Below are positions 1 to 7,433 of a DNA stretch of 12,730 bases, piece by piece. Under the pieces are notes generated by a model. That model searched no databases. It saw only the letters and a list, made by a program, of their open reading frames with translations, and had not been told where the DNA came from. This DNA is from Euryarchaeota archaeon UBA538 (GTDB lineage Archaea; Thermoplasmatota; Poseidoniia; Poseidoniales; Thalassarchaeaceae): contig DALC01000096.1 of the NCBI GenBank assembly GCA_002499325.1, forward strand, positions 5,147-17,876. The letters run 5' to 3'. Every line of letters starts with the position of its first letter. Position 1 is the first letter of the stretch. The position numbers were made by a program, and so were the translations under genes.

Positions 1-1
1 C

Positions 2-982
2 ATGAAAGGTGCGTATCCTGATGAATATAATACCGGCCATCCTAGAGCCACTCCGAACTTCAGGAATCTGGTTATGAGGCCCATGTGGATGACTCTCAAA
101 ACCGCACTCCGAACCTTTCCCTTTGTCGGTCGTTTGTGGTTCCTCAGAAATGAATATCATGGCAGATCTGCTATAATGATTGATAGTAACACTAAGAATA
201 GATTAGGCGAGGAACACCCTAGCTCAGGACAGAAGTTCGCCGCGGATAGGGAAACGAGTCAAATCATGCCTTTCCTAGAAAGGCCAGTCACTGTGATGTA
301 TCCTTATGAGAGACTAGAAGATCTCGAGCCATGGCTATTCGTACCGGGAAACTACAATGGGAGAATTGGAGTAATCTGGGAGACCTGTACCGCTTGCAAG
401 GCCTGCGTCAGGGCTTGCCCCAACGACTGCCTTCACATGACTTCGGAAGTCAGGGTAAACGTCCTTGATATGACTGAAGAGGGCGATGAGTGGCATGGTT
501 ATGGCAGTGAGTTAGAAGCTGGTGGCTTCGCCGCTAGGCCCAAGACCGACTCAGGTTCTGATAACTTCGATTTGATGACAGCCCATGAAGCAGCTCCTGC
601 TGAATATGATTTTGCCGAGATTATTGATCTCAGTGGGGGTAAGGCAACAGTAAGGTGGATGGATGGCTCTGGAATCGAGACCCTGGACTCTTCCGATTTG
701 AAACCAGCAGAGAAAGACATTGTCTCGGGAAGGATAGACTTGGGGAGGTGCATGTTTTGTGGACTTTGCATGGAGTCTTGCCCCTTCGAGTCTTTTTTCA
801 TGACAAACGAGTACGATGGAATGTCAGGATTCACTAGACAGGACCTATGGATGGACGCTGACCGTACTAGGGTCCTACCTTCCACACACAAAGAGAGGGT
901 GGATATGGAACTGGCCAAGAGAGCCGAGAAAGAAAAGGCAAAACTTGCCCGTAAAGCCGCCAAGGCCGCAGCTGAGGGATAG
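2..982 (+). CDS. nuoI: NADH-quinone oxidoreductase subunit I-like protein (two 4Fe-4S clusters), enlarged
   Basis: Peripheral-arm subunit of complex I that relays electrons through two 4Fe-4S clusters towards the quinone site. Cluster motifs are seen at C129-C132-C135-C139 and C250-C253-C256-C260, each followed by Pro. The segment before the first motif (RPVTVMYP, residues 94-101) matches the usual NuoI lead-in. The protein is about 326 residues, against roughly 180 in E. coli. The excess lies in two places: residues about 42-92, before RPVTVMYP, and about 150-245, between the cluster motifs. Those motifs are 111 residues apart (C139 to C250) instead of about 29. Residues 203-236 have a Tudor/SH3-like pattern (VRWMDG, then SDLKP). 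The tail from residue 300 is rich in Lys and Ala. The ATG at base 2 touches the window edge, so the true start may be upstream. It is the first gene of the visible nuoIJJKLMN run. Subunit identity is certain; the role of the insertions is unknown. Confidence 0.9.
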   Translation: MKGAYPDEYNTGHPRATPNFRNLVMRPMWMTLKTALRTFPFVGRLWFLRNEYHGRSAIMIDSNTKNRLGEEHPSSGQKFAADRETSQIMPFLERPVTVMYPYERLEDLEPWLFVPGNYNGRIGVIWETCTACKACVRACPNDCLHMTSEVRVNVLDMTEEGDEWHGYGSELEAGGFAARPKTDSGSDNFDLMTAHEAAPAEYDFAEIIDLSGGKATVRWMDGSGIETLDSSDLKPAEKDIVSGRIDLGRCMFCGLCMESCPFESFFMTNEYDGMSGFTRQDLWMDADRTRVLPSTHKERVDMELAKRAEKEKAKLARKAAKAAAEG

Positions 983-984
983 TT

Positions 985-1254
985 ATGAGTGTAAATTTCG
1001 AAGCAGTAGTATTCCTCATTCTGGCTGTAGCTACAGTTGGAGGGGCCATAGGGTGCGTATACGGTAGGAGGGTAGCACACTCACTGCTCTTCCTTATGCT
1101 CACCTTCTTCGGAGTAGCAGGCATATTCGTCCTAGCCAGTGCCGAGATGCTAGCAGCTGTGCAGATCCTGGTTTATCTCGGATCAGTGATGCTCGTGGTA
1201 CAGTTCGGTGTGATGCTGACCAGGAGACAAATCCAAGAAGGTGACATTGAATGA
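985..1254 (+). CDS. nuoJ: NuoJ N-terminal half (split subunit J)
   Basis: Membrane subunit of complex I near the quinone chamber. The 89 residues form about three hydrophobic helices (roughly 6-26, 33-51 and 55-77). The third contains VYLGSVMLVVQFGVML with Tyr64, which matches the conserved third-helix region of NuoJ. A full-length NuoJ is about 165-200 residues, so this is only the N-terminal half; the C-terminal half is the next gene. The same split occurs in methanogen Fpo operons, where J is encoded by two adjacent genes. The ATG lies 2 bases after the nuoI stop, and GAGGGA at 974-979 is a reasonable ribosome binding site. The stop overlaps the next start in ATGA. Because both halves have clean starts and stops, this is a stable split and not a frameshift. 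Confidence 0.85.
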   Translation: MSVNFEAVVFLILAVATVGGAIGCVYGRRVAHSLLFLMLTFFGVAGIFVLASAEMLAAVQILVYLGSVMLVVQFGVMLTRRQIQEGDIE

Positions 1255-1532
1255 GATTCTTATCCATTCTAGCCAGAGTTGGAACTGTCGGTTTCATACT
1301 TGTTCTTCTGAGAGAGACCATGAGACATCCCATGTGGGATGGGCCCCTGTGGGGAGGAAATGAGAATCCTCCAACAACTTTTGATTTGGCAGACGCACTA
1401 TTCAATGAGTGGGCTGTCGCCACACTAGTTCTCGGAGCTCTTCTTTCCATGGCGATGATCGGATCGTCATACTTGGTGAGAGATGAGAGGCTAGTCAATC
1501 TGGTCTGGGATATGGGAGGGGAAGATAAGTGA
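1251..1532 (+). CDS. nuoJ: NuoJ C-terminal half (split subunit J)
   Basis: The 93 residues begin with a hydrophobic helix (about 4-22), continue through a polar, Pro/Gly-rich loop (25-43) and end with a helix at about 55-76 (AVATLVLGALLSMAMIGSSY). This last helix fits the final transmembrane segment of NuoJ, where an AMIGA-like motif is usual. Position in the operon, directly after the N-terminal half and before nuoK, supports the assignment. Alone the sequence is too divergent to assign with certainty. The start is ATG at 1251 within an ATGA overlap. GGTGA at 1240-1244 gives good spacing, so translation is probably coupled to the upstream half. Both halves should assemble in complex I as one functional J subunit. 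Confidence 0.75.
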   Translation: MRFLSILARVGTVGFILVLLRETMRHPMWDGPLWGGNENPPTTFDLADALFNEWAVATLVLGALLSMAMIGSSYLVRDERLVNLVWDMGGEDK

Positions 1533-1831
1533 TTGACCCCAGTTGGATAGCTGGATTGGGAGTTATCTTATTCGGCGTTGGTCTAATCGGTGTTTTCACC
1601 AGGAATAACGCCATAGTAGTCCTAATGTGCATCGAGGTAATGCTCAATGCTGCCAATCTAAATTTCGTAGCTGGTACCATGCACTACGGAGACGTCAACG
1701 GGTGGGTATTTACTGCAATAGCCATCGCAATTGCAGCCGCAGAGGTTGCAATCGGACTTGCAATTTTCCTATCACTATACAGCACACAACAGACAATTTC
1801 TCTGGACGATGCAACTACACTTAGGAACTGA
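1529..1831 (+). CDS. nuoK: NADH-quinone oxidoreductase subunit K
   Basis: Small membrane subunit of complex I (Mrp antiporter MrpC/MnhC relative) that contributes to the central proton-conducting axis. The 100 residues match the usual NuoK length, with three predicted helices. The two functionally important membrane glutamates are at Glu36 (in MCIEVMLNAANL) and Glu72 (in AAAEVAIGLA), the same numbers as in E. coli NuoK. The start is GTG at 1529, overlapping the previous stop in GTGA. GGGAGGGG at 1514-1521 is a strong ribosome binding site that supports this start. The gene ends 3 bases before the first possible nuoL ATG. Confidence 0.95.
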   Translation: MIDPSWIAGLGVILFGVGLIGVFTRNNAIVVLMCIEVMLNAANLNFVAGTMHYGDVNGWVFTAIAIAIAAAEVAIGLAIFLSLYSTQQTISLDDATTLRN

Positions 1832-1834
1832 GGT
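1830..1834 (+). promoter_or_regulatory. Ribosome binding site deciding the nuoL start
   Basis: GAGGT overlaps the nuoK stop codon. It leaves no spacer to ATG 1835 but 6 bases to ATG 1841, which favours the second ATG for nuoL. Confidence 0.6.
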
Positions 1835-1840
1835 ATGAAA

Positions 1841-4144
1841 ATGGGAGAGAGCAAGAACGAGTCAGGACTTTTGGTGTTCATTCTTCCATTCCTGGCCGTG
1901 GTTCCAGCGCTATACATTCTGGAGTGGGAATCCTATGAGGCTTCAATATTGATAGTCGCAATCCCTTTCATGACATTCCCTGTAATACTCATCGCAGGTC
2001 AGATTTACAATGGAACAGAATACTGGAAAGATAAGCTGAAGGAAGGCGGAATACTAGCATTAGGAGCTCTCGCAGCATCACTCTCTGCTTCATTGTGGTT
2101 AGTCTACGATTACGTAGACTCTTTGCCTGACTTCAATGATCAGCAGAGTATCACACAATGGCTGGAGTGGGTATCTTTTGATCTTCTGCAGTCAGATTAC
2201 ACGCTGACATCGGGAACCAAGATACTTGGAATGGGAGTTTGGATAGATTCCATCACTCTGATGATACTCTTCGTGGCTACTTTCCTTTGCTTCCTAATCT
2301 GTTGGTTCAGCCTTGGCTACATGAATACCGATCCAATCAATGAGGACAGGAATCACAGGTTCTATGGAGAGTTTGTACTCTTTGCTTTGGGTATGTTTGG
2401 TATGGTTCTTGCTGACAACTTCCTCTGGCTATTCATATTCTGGGAAGTAATGGGTCTTTGCTCATACCTATTAATCGGTTTTTACTACTGGAAGGACAGT
2501 GCGGCATATGCCTCCAAGAAGGCCTTCCTAACTACTAGAGTGGGTGATGTCTTCCTGATGATAGGACTCTTCATTTTATACGACATATATGGATCACTGG
2601 AATTCTCTGTAATATTCCACGATCCTTCACTAGATGGAATGGTGGACTCAAACAAGCTATTCTGGGCCCTCTTGATGATGTTCATAGGAGCAGTTGGCAA
2701 ATCAGCTCAGTTCCCCCTACACGTCTGGCTTCCAGACGCTATGGAAGGACCAACTCCAGTTTCCGCACTAATTCATGCCGCGACAATGGTGAATGCCGGA
2801 CTCTACTTAGTGGCTAGAATGGTACCATTTGTTGACGTTGGACACCATGGAGTTCCAGGTCTAGAAGAACTCGGACTAATTATCGCATACATAGGTGGAA
2901 TTACCGCATTCATGGCCGCAGCCATCGCCTTCGTTCAGAATGATATAAAAAAGGTACTTGCATACTCCACGATGAGCCAGCTCGCTTACATCTTCACAGG
3001 CCTTGGTTCAGCAATCTGGTTCTACAATAATGATGAACACCACGCTGCCATAGTGGTCTTTGGATCATCTATGTTCCATCTCTTCAATCATGCCATGGCA
3101 AAAGGGATGCTATTCATGGCGAGTGGTTCGGTAATCCATGAAATGCATCATGCTCATGACCACATTCACCATAGTCATGGTGAAGGACACGGTCATGACT
3201 TCGATCCTCAAGATATGAGGAACATGGGGGGCCTAGCATCGAAGATGCCTGTTACGGCCACTGCAATGATGTTTGGATCGATGTCAATAATTGGAATCCC
3301 TTTAATTGGAGGTTTCTGGTCAAAAGAGGGGATAATAGCTGAGACTTGGCTTGCCGCTCTTGAGCACGAGCCATTGATGATAGGGCCAGCGATTCTGGTA
3401 TTATTGACTGCAGGAATGACAGGTTTCTACATGTCAAGAATGTGGTTTATGACATTCGCTGGGTCGCCTAAATCAGAGGTAGTGAATCATGTCCATGAGG
3501 AAACACCATGGATCAAAACTCCCTTAGTTATTCTAACCATCATAACTGCTCTCGGAGGTTTTGCCTTTGCACTTCTGGGTGCTACAGATTATCTTGCATC
3601 TGCTTACGACTATTCGGGGCACCTCAAGCTCAAGAAATCAACCTTAATAGAATCGATAATTTACAAATTGGAGTACGCATTTCTTCCAGATAAGATGAAT
3701 CTCAGGGTTGTTGGCTGGGTTACGATCTTCCTTTCATTCATCCTGGGCCCCGTTTTTGCCGCCAGGATACACGGGGGCAAGCTATCAGAAGGGGAGTCCT
3801 CAACACCCTTTGTTTCATGGCTAGTCTCACTTTCATCCAAGTTTGGCAGTCAAGATGTCAGTAAACTATCAGAATCTGATCTATCAGTAGCTCTTCAAAA
3901 TAGACTTTATTTTGACGATCTATACGAAGGGATACTGGCTAGAACAGTCATACCATTCTCAGAATTCACAGCTTGGTTCGATAGGAAAGTCATCGACGGC
4001 ATGGTTAAGCAGGTAGAGTCAAAATCAGTTCTCGGCTCGGTTCAGATCAGGAATCTGACTACCGGAAGTGCGCGAGACTACATCCTAATGGCCACTGTAG
4101 GGATGCTCAGTATCATAGCTCTGTTATGGGGGATTAACTCGTGA
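1841..4144 (+). CDS. nuoL: NADH-quinone oxidoreductase subunit L (antiporter-like)
   Basis: Largest antiporter-like proton-pumping subunit of complex I, with a C-terminal lateral helix along the membrane arm. About 767 residues, against roughly 613 in E. coli NuoL. Visible hallmarks are FWEVMGLCSY with Glu202, and GKSAQFPLHVWLPDAMEGPT with Lys287 followed by the SALIHAATMVNAG stretch. The C-terminal NRLYFDDLYEG and DRKVIDGMV segments are typical of the NuoL lateral-helix region. Between the GSVIHEM segment and the conserved QDMRNMGGL lies a His-rich loop, with ten His in residues 433-452. There is also extra sequence towards the C-terminus. Two ATGs are possible: 1835 abuts the GAGGT element directly, whereas 1841 sits 6 bases after it, so 1841 is preferred. 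The stop overlaps the nuoM GTG. Confidence 0.95.
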   Translation: MGESKNESGLLVFILPFLAVVPALYILEWESYEASILIVAIPFMTFPVILIAGQIYNGTEYWKDKLKEGGILALGALAASLSASLWLVYDYVDSLPDFNDQQSITQWLEWVSFDLLQSDYTLTSGTKILGMGVWIDSITLMILFVATFLCFLICWFSLGYMNTDPINEDRNHRFYGEFVLFALGMFGMVLADNFLWLFIFWEVMGLCSYLLIGFYYWKDSAAYASKKAFLTTRVGDVFLMIGLFILYDIYGSLEFSVIFHDPSLDGMVDSNKLFWALLMMFIGAVGKSAQFPLHVWLPDAMEGPTPVSALIHAATMVNAGLYLVARMVPFVDVGHHGVPGLEELGLIIAYIGGITAFMAAAIAFVQNDIKKVLAYSTMSQLAYIFTGLGSAIWFYNNDEHHAAIVVFGSSMFHLFNHAMAKGMLFMASGSVIHEMHHAHDHIHHSHGEGHGHDFDPQDMRNMGGLASKMPVTATAMMFGSMSIIGIPLIGGFWSKEGIIAETWLAALEHEPLMIGPAILVLLTAGMTGFYMSRMWFMTFAGSPKSEVVNHVHEETPWIKTPLVILTIITALGGFAFALLGATDYLASAYDYSGHLKLKKSTLIESIIYKLEYAFLPDKMNLRVVGWVTIFLSFILGPVFAARIHGGKLSEGESSTPFVSWLVSLSSKFGSQDVSKLSESDLSVALQNRLYFDDLYEGILARTVIPFSEFTAWFDRKVIDGMVKQVESKSVLGSVQIRNLTTGSARDYILMATVGMLSIIALLWGINS

Positions 4145-5733
4145 TATCAGATCCACTAACAGTAATTACGATTGTTCCATTGGTAGTCAGTCTCGCTCTG
4201 TTGATACTCCCTAAGATTTCTGGATCTGCAGAAGGGCTCGCCAGGGCATCCAGAGCTATTAGTATGGGAGTCTCTCTAGCAATGCTAGCCATCACGACCA
4301 TGATATTCTTTGGAGAAATTGGAAACGTGGACTGGACTGACTACAACTCGGGGTACTCTTTAACCAACGATGCTTTCGCTCTGATTCCTTCCATTGGAGT
4401 TCACTGGAAGGTTGGAGCAGACGCCCTCTCCTTCCCAATGATATGGCTAACTACCCTACTGATTCCTATCTCAATGCTTGTCGAGTGGGACGCTAAGAAA
4501 GGCCATCTCTTCCATCCTTTGATCTTAATGATGGAAGGAGCACTGATTGGAGTATTCGTTTCTCTTGACATGTTTGTTTTCTACGCCTTCTGGGAGCTAA
4601 CGCTGGTTCCAATGTTCTTCCTAATTATGGTCTGGGGTGGCGAGGATAGGAAATACGCATCAATGAAGTTCTTCATCTACACCTTCACGGCCAGCGTGAT
4701 TATGCTAGTTGGAATTTTAGTGATGTATTTCTACACTCCAGCTGTTGAATCATCAGGCACCATTACTGGGCACACGTTCGATATGTCAGTCATGATCGCC
4801 TCGTCTGATTACATTCCCAGCGAGGGCCTCAGGCATCTCGTATGGTTACTACTACTAATTGGATTTGCAACAAAGATGCCAAGCGTCCCCGTCCATACTT
4901 GGCTTCCAGATGCTCACGTGCAGGCTCCTACGGCCGGCTCAATGCTACTTGCAGGAGTCATGCTAAAGATGGGGGCATACGGTTTCCTGAGAATAGCGGT
5001 TTCTGCGTTCCCTGAATCCACGGTCGCATTCATCCCTCTGTTAATCTTCCTCGGAATGGCCAGCCTAGTTTACGGGGCTTGGGTATGCATGGGTCAGACT
5101 AATCTGAAGAGAATGGTGGCTTACTCATCGGTATCTCACATGGGACTTATATTCCTTGGAATTGCTACAATGCAACCGCTGGGAATCGCAGGTGCCCTAT
5201 TCATGATGTTCGCACATGGTATCATCAGCCCTCTTCTCTTTGCTGTTGCTGGCGCTTTCAAACATCATTATCACACACTAGAAATAGGCTCTATGAGAGG
5301 AATAGCACACCACAGTCCATGGCTTGCCGCACACATGATGCTTGGATGGATGGCTAGCTTGGGGCTCCCACTCTTAGCAGGGTTCGTGGCTGAGGTAACA
5401 ATACTGATTGCCTTCTGGATGTCATTTGGGTGGCTCGTACTGCTTCCAACTCTGACATTGATTATCACTGCAGTCTACTATCTTACTTCAATGCAGAAGA
5501 CCATTTTTGAATCTAATGATCCTCATCATGGGATTCTCCCAGATACCCTTCATGGGGAAGATCCGAGGGATATCTCATGGCATGAAAATTCTGGAATGAT
5601 TATTCTAGGCGCACTTACTATCGTTTTTGGAATACTCCCATTCATATTTTGGGATATGATGTCAGAATGGAGCTCTGGATTCCTAATCGATACTTTGGTT
5701 GAGGCTATGCAGTCAGAGGGGGTGAAGCCTTGA
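4141..5733 (+). CDS. nuoM: NADH-quinone oxidoreductase subunit M (antiporter-like)
   Basis: Second antiporter-like proton-pumping subunit of complex I. The 530 residues are close to the roughly 500 of E. coli NuoM. Visible functional residues are Glu152 in FYAFWELTLVPM, Lys245 in GFATKMPSVPVHTWLPDAH and Lys276 in LLAGVMLKMGAYG. These correspond to E. coli Glu144, Lys234 and Lys265. The conserved QTNLKRMVAYSSVSHMG segment is also present. The start is GTG at 4141, sharing GTGA with the nuoL stop, and GGGGGAT at 4128-4134 gives good spacing. The stop overlaps the TTG of nuoN. No deletion or frameshift is visible, so it should be a fully functional pump module. Confidence 0.96.
   Translation: MISDPLTVITIVPLVVSLALLILPKISGSAEGLARASRAISMGVSLAMLAITTMIFFGEIGNVDWTDYNSGYSLTNDAFALIPSIGVHWKVGADALSFPMIWLTTLLIPISMLVEWDAKKGHLFHPLILMMEGALIGVFVSLDMFVFYAFWELTLVPMFFLIMVWGGEDRKYASMKFFIYTFTASVIMLVGILVMYFYTPAVESSGTITGHTFDMSVMIASSDYIPSEGLRHLVWLLLLIGFATKMPSVPVHTWLPDAHVQAPTAGSMLLAGVMLKMGAYGFLRIAVSAFPESTVAFIPLLIFLGMASLVYGAWVCMGQTNLKRMVAYSSVSHMGLIFLGIATMQPLGIAGALFMMFAHGIISPLLFAVAGAFKHHYHTLEIGSMRGIAHHSPWLAAHMMLGWMASLGLPLLAGFVAEVTILIAFWMSFGWLVLLPTLTLIITAVYYLTSMQKTIFESNDPHHGILPDTLHGEDPRDISWHENSGMIILGALTIVFGILPFIFWDMMSEWSSGFLIDTLVEAMQSEGVKP
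5718..5725 (+). promoter_or_regulatory. Ribosome binding site supporting the TTG start of nuoN
   Basis: GGGGGTGA differs by one base from the ideal archaeal GGAGGTGA and lies 4 bases before TTG 5730. It justifies the rare TTG start; the next in-frame Met is at residue 17. Confidence 0.65.
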
Positions 5734-7433
5734 ATTCGATAGGTCAGCTTTCTCTCGATTCAGAAACTGCATCATCCATGATGCCTGAACTAATAATGCT
5801 CCTAGGGCTAATCGCAATTGTGGTCGTCCCTAATCTAGGTGATGCCAAATTTAGACTGCCTCTGACATCCGTTAGAGTACCAGTACTATTGGGAGGATCA
5901 AGATTTGATCTGACTAACGATCCAAGAATGCCAAACAGGATTTCAAATCTGACATTCTCCATAGCTCTTCTATCCTCATTACTGCTCATATCAGAATCAC
6001 CAAGTGAGATTGGAGGAATTTTACTAGTCGATAGTTTCAGTAGATTATTCTCAACCATGTTCCTAGCCGCACTACTGTTGGTCAGTATTGCAACTACTCA
6101 CCGGCTCCCCGCAAAGACGAATGCGCTTATCCCAAAAGATTCAGACTCAGAGGAGGTATTCGATAGAAAAATCTCCATCCTCATAGATAACCGGAGACAG
6201 GTAGATTTCTACATTCTCCTGATTATGGTTGGCCTAGGTATGACCATGATGACCATGGCAACAAATTTGTTCATGCTCATAGTCTGTATTGAGCTGGCAT
6301 CTCTATCAACATATGTCCTAGTTGCTTTCCACAAGGAAGACGGCACGGGAGGCGAGGCGGGTGCGAAATACTTCATAGTGGGGTCGGTCGCTTCTGCTAT
6401 CGGCATTTACGGAATGTCGCTGCTCTATCTTTGGTCGGGAAGTCTAGATCTAGAAGTATTGAGACAAAGCTGGCTTTCAATGGATGGCGTAGACCCCTTC
6501 GCAGCCTTTGGTATCGGTATGATGCTAGTGGCATTTGGCTTCAAAGTCAGTGCTGCCCCATTCCACCTAGCAGCTCCTGATGCATACTCTGGAGCGGCCT
6601 CCCAAGTATCAGGACTCCTTGCTACAGCATCCAAGGCCATGGGATTCTTAGCATTGTTCAGGGTCCTTGTGATGATTACAGTTCCAGATGGCTCTGAGGC
6701 AATTTGGATGATTGCACTGGGAATATTCGCGATTGTAACAATGACTTGGGGGAATCTAGCTGCATTAACCAGTGAGAACCCAAAAAGGATGCTTGCTTAC
6801 TCCAGTGTAGCTCATGCGGGATACATGCTAGCCGCTATTGCAGTAGTGGGAAGTGGAATCTCAAGTGCGGATCAAAACGCAATTATTCTTACGGCTGTTT
6901 CATTCCATCTTTTCGTTCTAGTACTCTTTAAGTTGGGTGCATTCCTAGTTCTAGCTCTACTAGAAACCGAAGGAAAGGGACATCAGATAGAACATCTTTA
7001 CGGTTTAGGAAGAAGAGACCCTCTAATCGCAGGTTCCATGTTTTTGTTTGTTCTCTCTCTTGCAGGAGTTCCGCCACTGTCAGGATTCCTCTCGAAACTA
7101 CTGATGATTAATGGGATAGTTTCGACCTCGGCATCCACTGGCTCTTTGAGTAGCGTTGACGTAATTTCATGGGCTGAGTCTGTAGATCCATTATTCTGGT
7201 TAGCAGCGGCAATCGTACTGAATAGCGCACTCTCTCTGTTCTATTACCTCAGAATAGGATTAGTAATGTTCTTTGAAGAACCGCCAAGTGAAAAATCACT
7301 TAGAGCGGCTCCTTCACTGAGAATGGCTATTTTCGCCTGCGCTCTACTGACTGTACTGTGTGGTATTGGACCTGTTAGTGAGTGGCTATTGGACACAGTT
7401 TCCTCAGCAATAGACTCACTCATGTATGAGTGA
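5730..7433 (+). CDS. nuoN: NADH-quinone oxidoreductase subunit N (antiporter-like)
   Basis: Third antiporter-like subunit of complex I, located next to K and J. The 567 residues exceed the roughly 480 of E. coli NuoN. Membrane glutamate Glu188 (LMLIVCIELASLSTYVLVAF) and Lys272 (FGFKVSAAPFH) are in the expected places. NPKRMLAYSSVAHAGYM and VLFKLGAFLVL are also family segments. The usual HxWTPDVYEGAP-like stretch reads HLAAPDAYSGAA here (from residue 279), so the Trp and Glu are replaced. Extra hydrophilic stretches occur at residues about 36-72 and 123-158. The TTG start at 5730 lies in a TTGA overlap with nuoM and has a strong ribosome binding site. The last 8 bases overlap the first possible ATG of the aIF1A gene. 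Confidence 0.93.
   Translation: MNSIGQLSLDSETASSMMPELIMLLGLIAIVVVPNLGDAKFRLPLTSVRVPVLLGGSRFDLTNDPRMPNRISNLTFSIALLSSLLLISESPSEIGGILLVDSFSRLFSTMFLAALLLVSIATTHRLPAKTNALIPKDSDSEEVFDRKISILIDNRRQVDFYILLIMVGLGMTMMTMATNLFMLIVCIELASLSTYVLVAFHKEDGTGGEAGAKYFIVGSVASAIGIYGMSLLYLWSGSLDLEVLRQSWLSMDGVDPFAAFGIGMMLVAFGFKVSAAPFHLAAPDAYSGAASQVSGLLATASKAMGFLALFRVLVMITVPDGSEAIWMIALGIFAIVTMTWGNLAALTSENPKRMLAYSSVAHAGYMLAAIAVVGSGISSADQNAIILTAVSFHLFVLVLFKLGAFLVLALLETEGKGHQIEHLYGLGRRDPLIAGSMFLFVLSLAGVPPLSGFLSKLLMINGIVSTSASTGSLSSVDVISWAESVDPLFWLAAAIVLNSALSLFYYLRIGLVMFFEEPPSEKSLRAAPSLRMAIFACALLTVLCGIGPVSEWLLDTVSSAIDSLMYE
7416..7433. repeat. 18-base dyad at the nuoN stop / aIF1A start
   Basis: TCACTCATGTATGAGTGA: two perfect 8-base arms (7416-7423 and 7426-7433) around a central GT. 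The right arm contains both the ATG of the aIF1A gene and the TGA of nuoN. As RNA it could form a 7-base-pair stem with a UGUA tetraloop, hiding the start codon. As DNA it could be a dimeric repressor site. The sequence is direct; function is an inference. Confidence 0.5.

Noticed and set aside
499..1080. A 193-codon open frame on the minus strand opposite nuoI/nuoJ
   Set aside because: It lies antisense to two clearly recognisable complex I genes, has low-complexity Ser/Ala-rich content and no recognisable motif. It is a shadow of the coding strand.
985..1532. Frameshifted nuoJ pseudogene
   Set aside because: Both halves have their own start, stop and Shine-Dalgarno sequence and overlap by ATGA, and the same split is known in methanogen operons.
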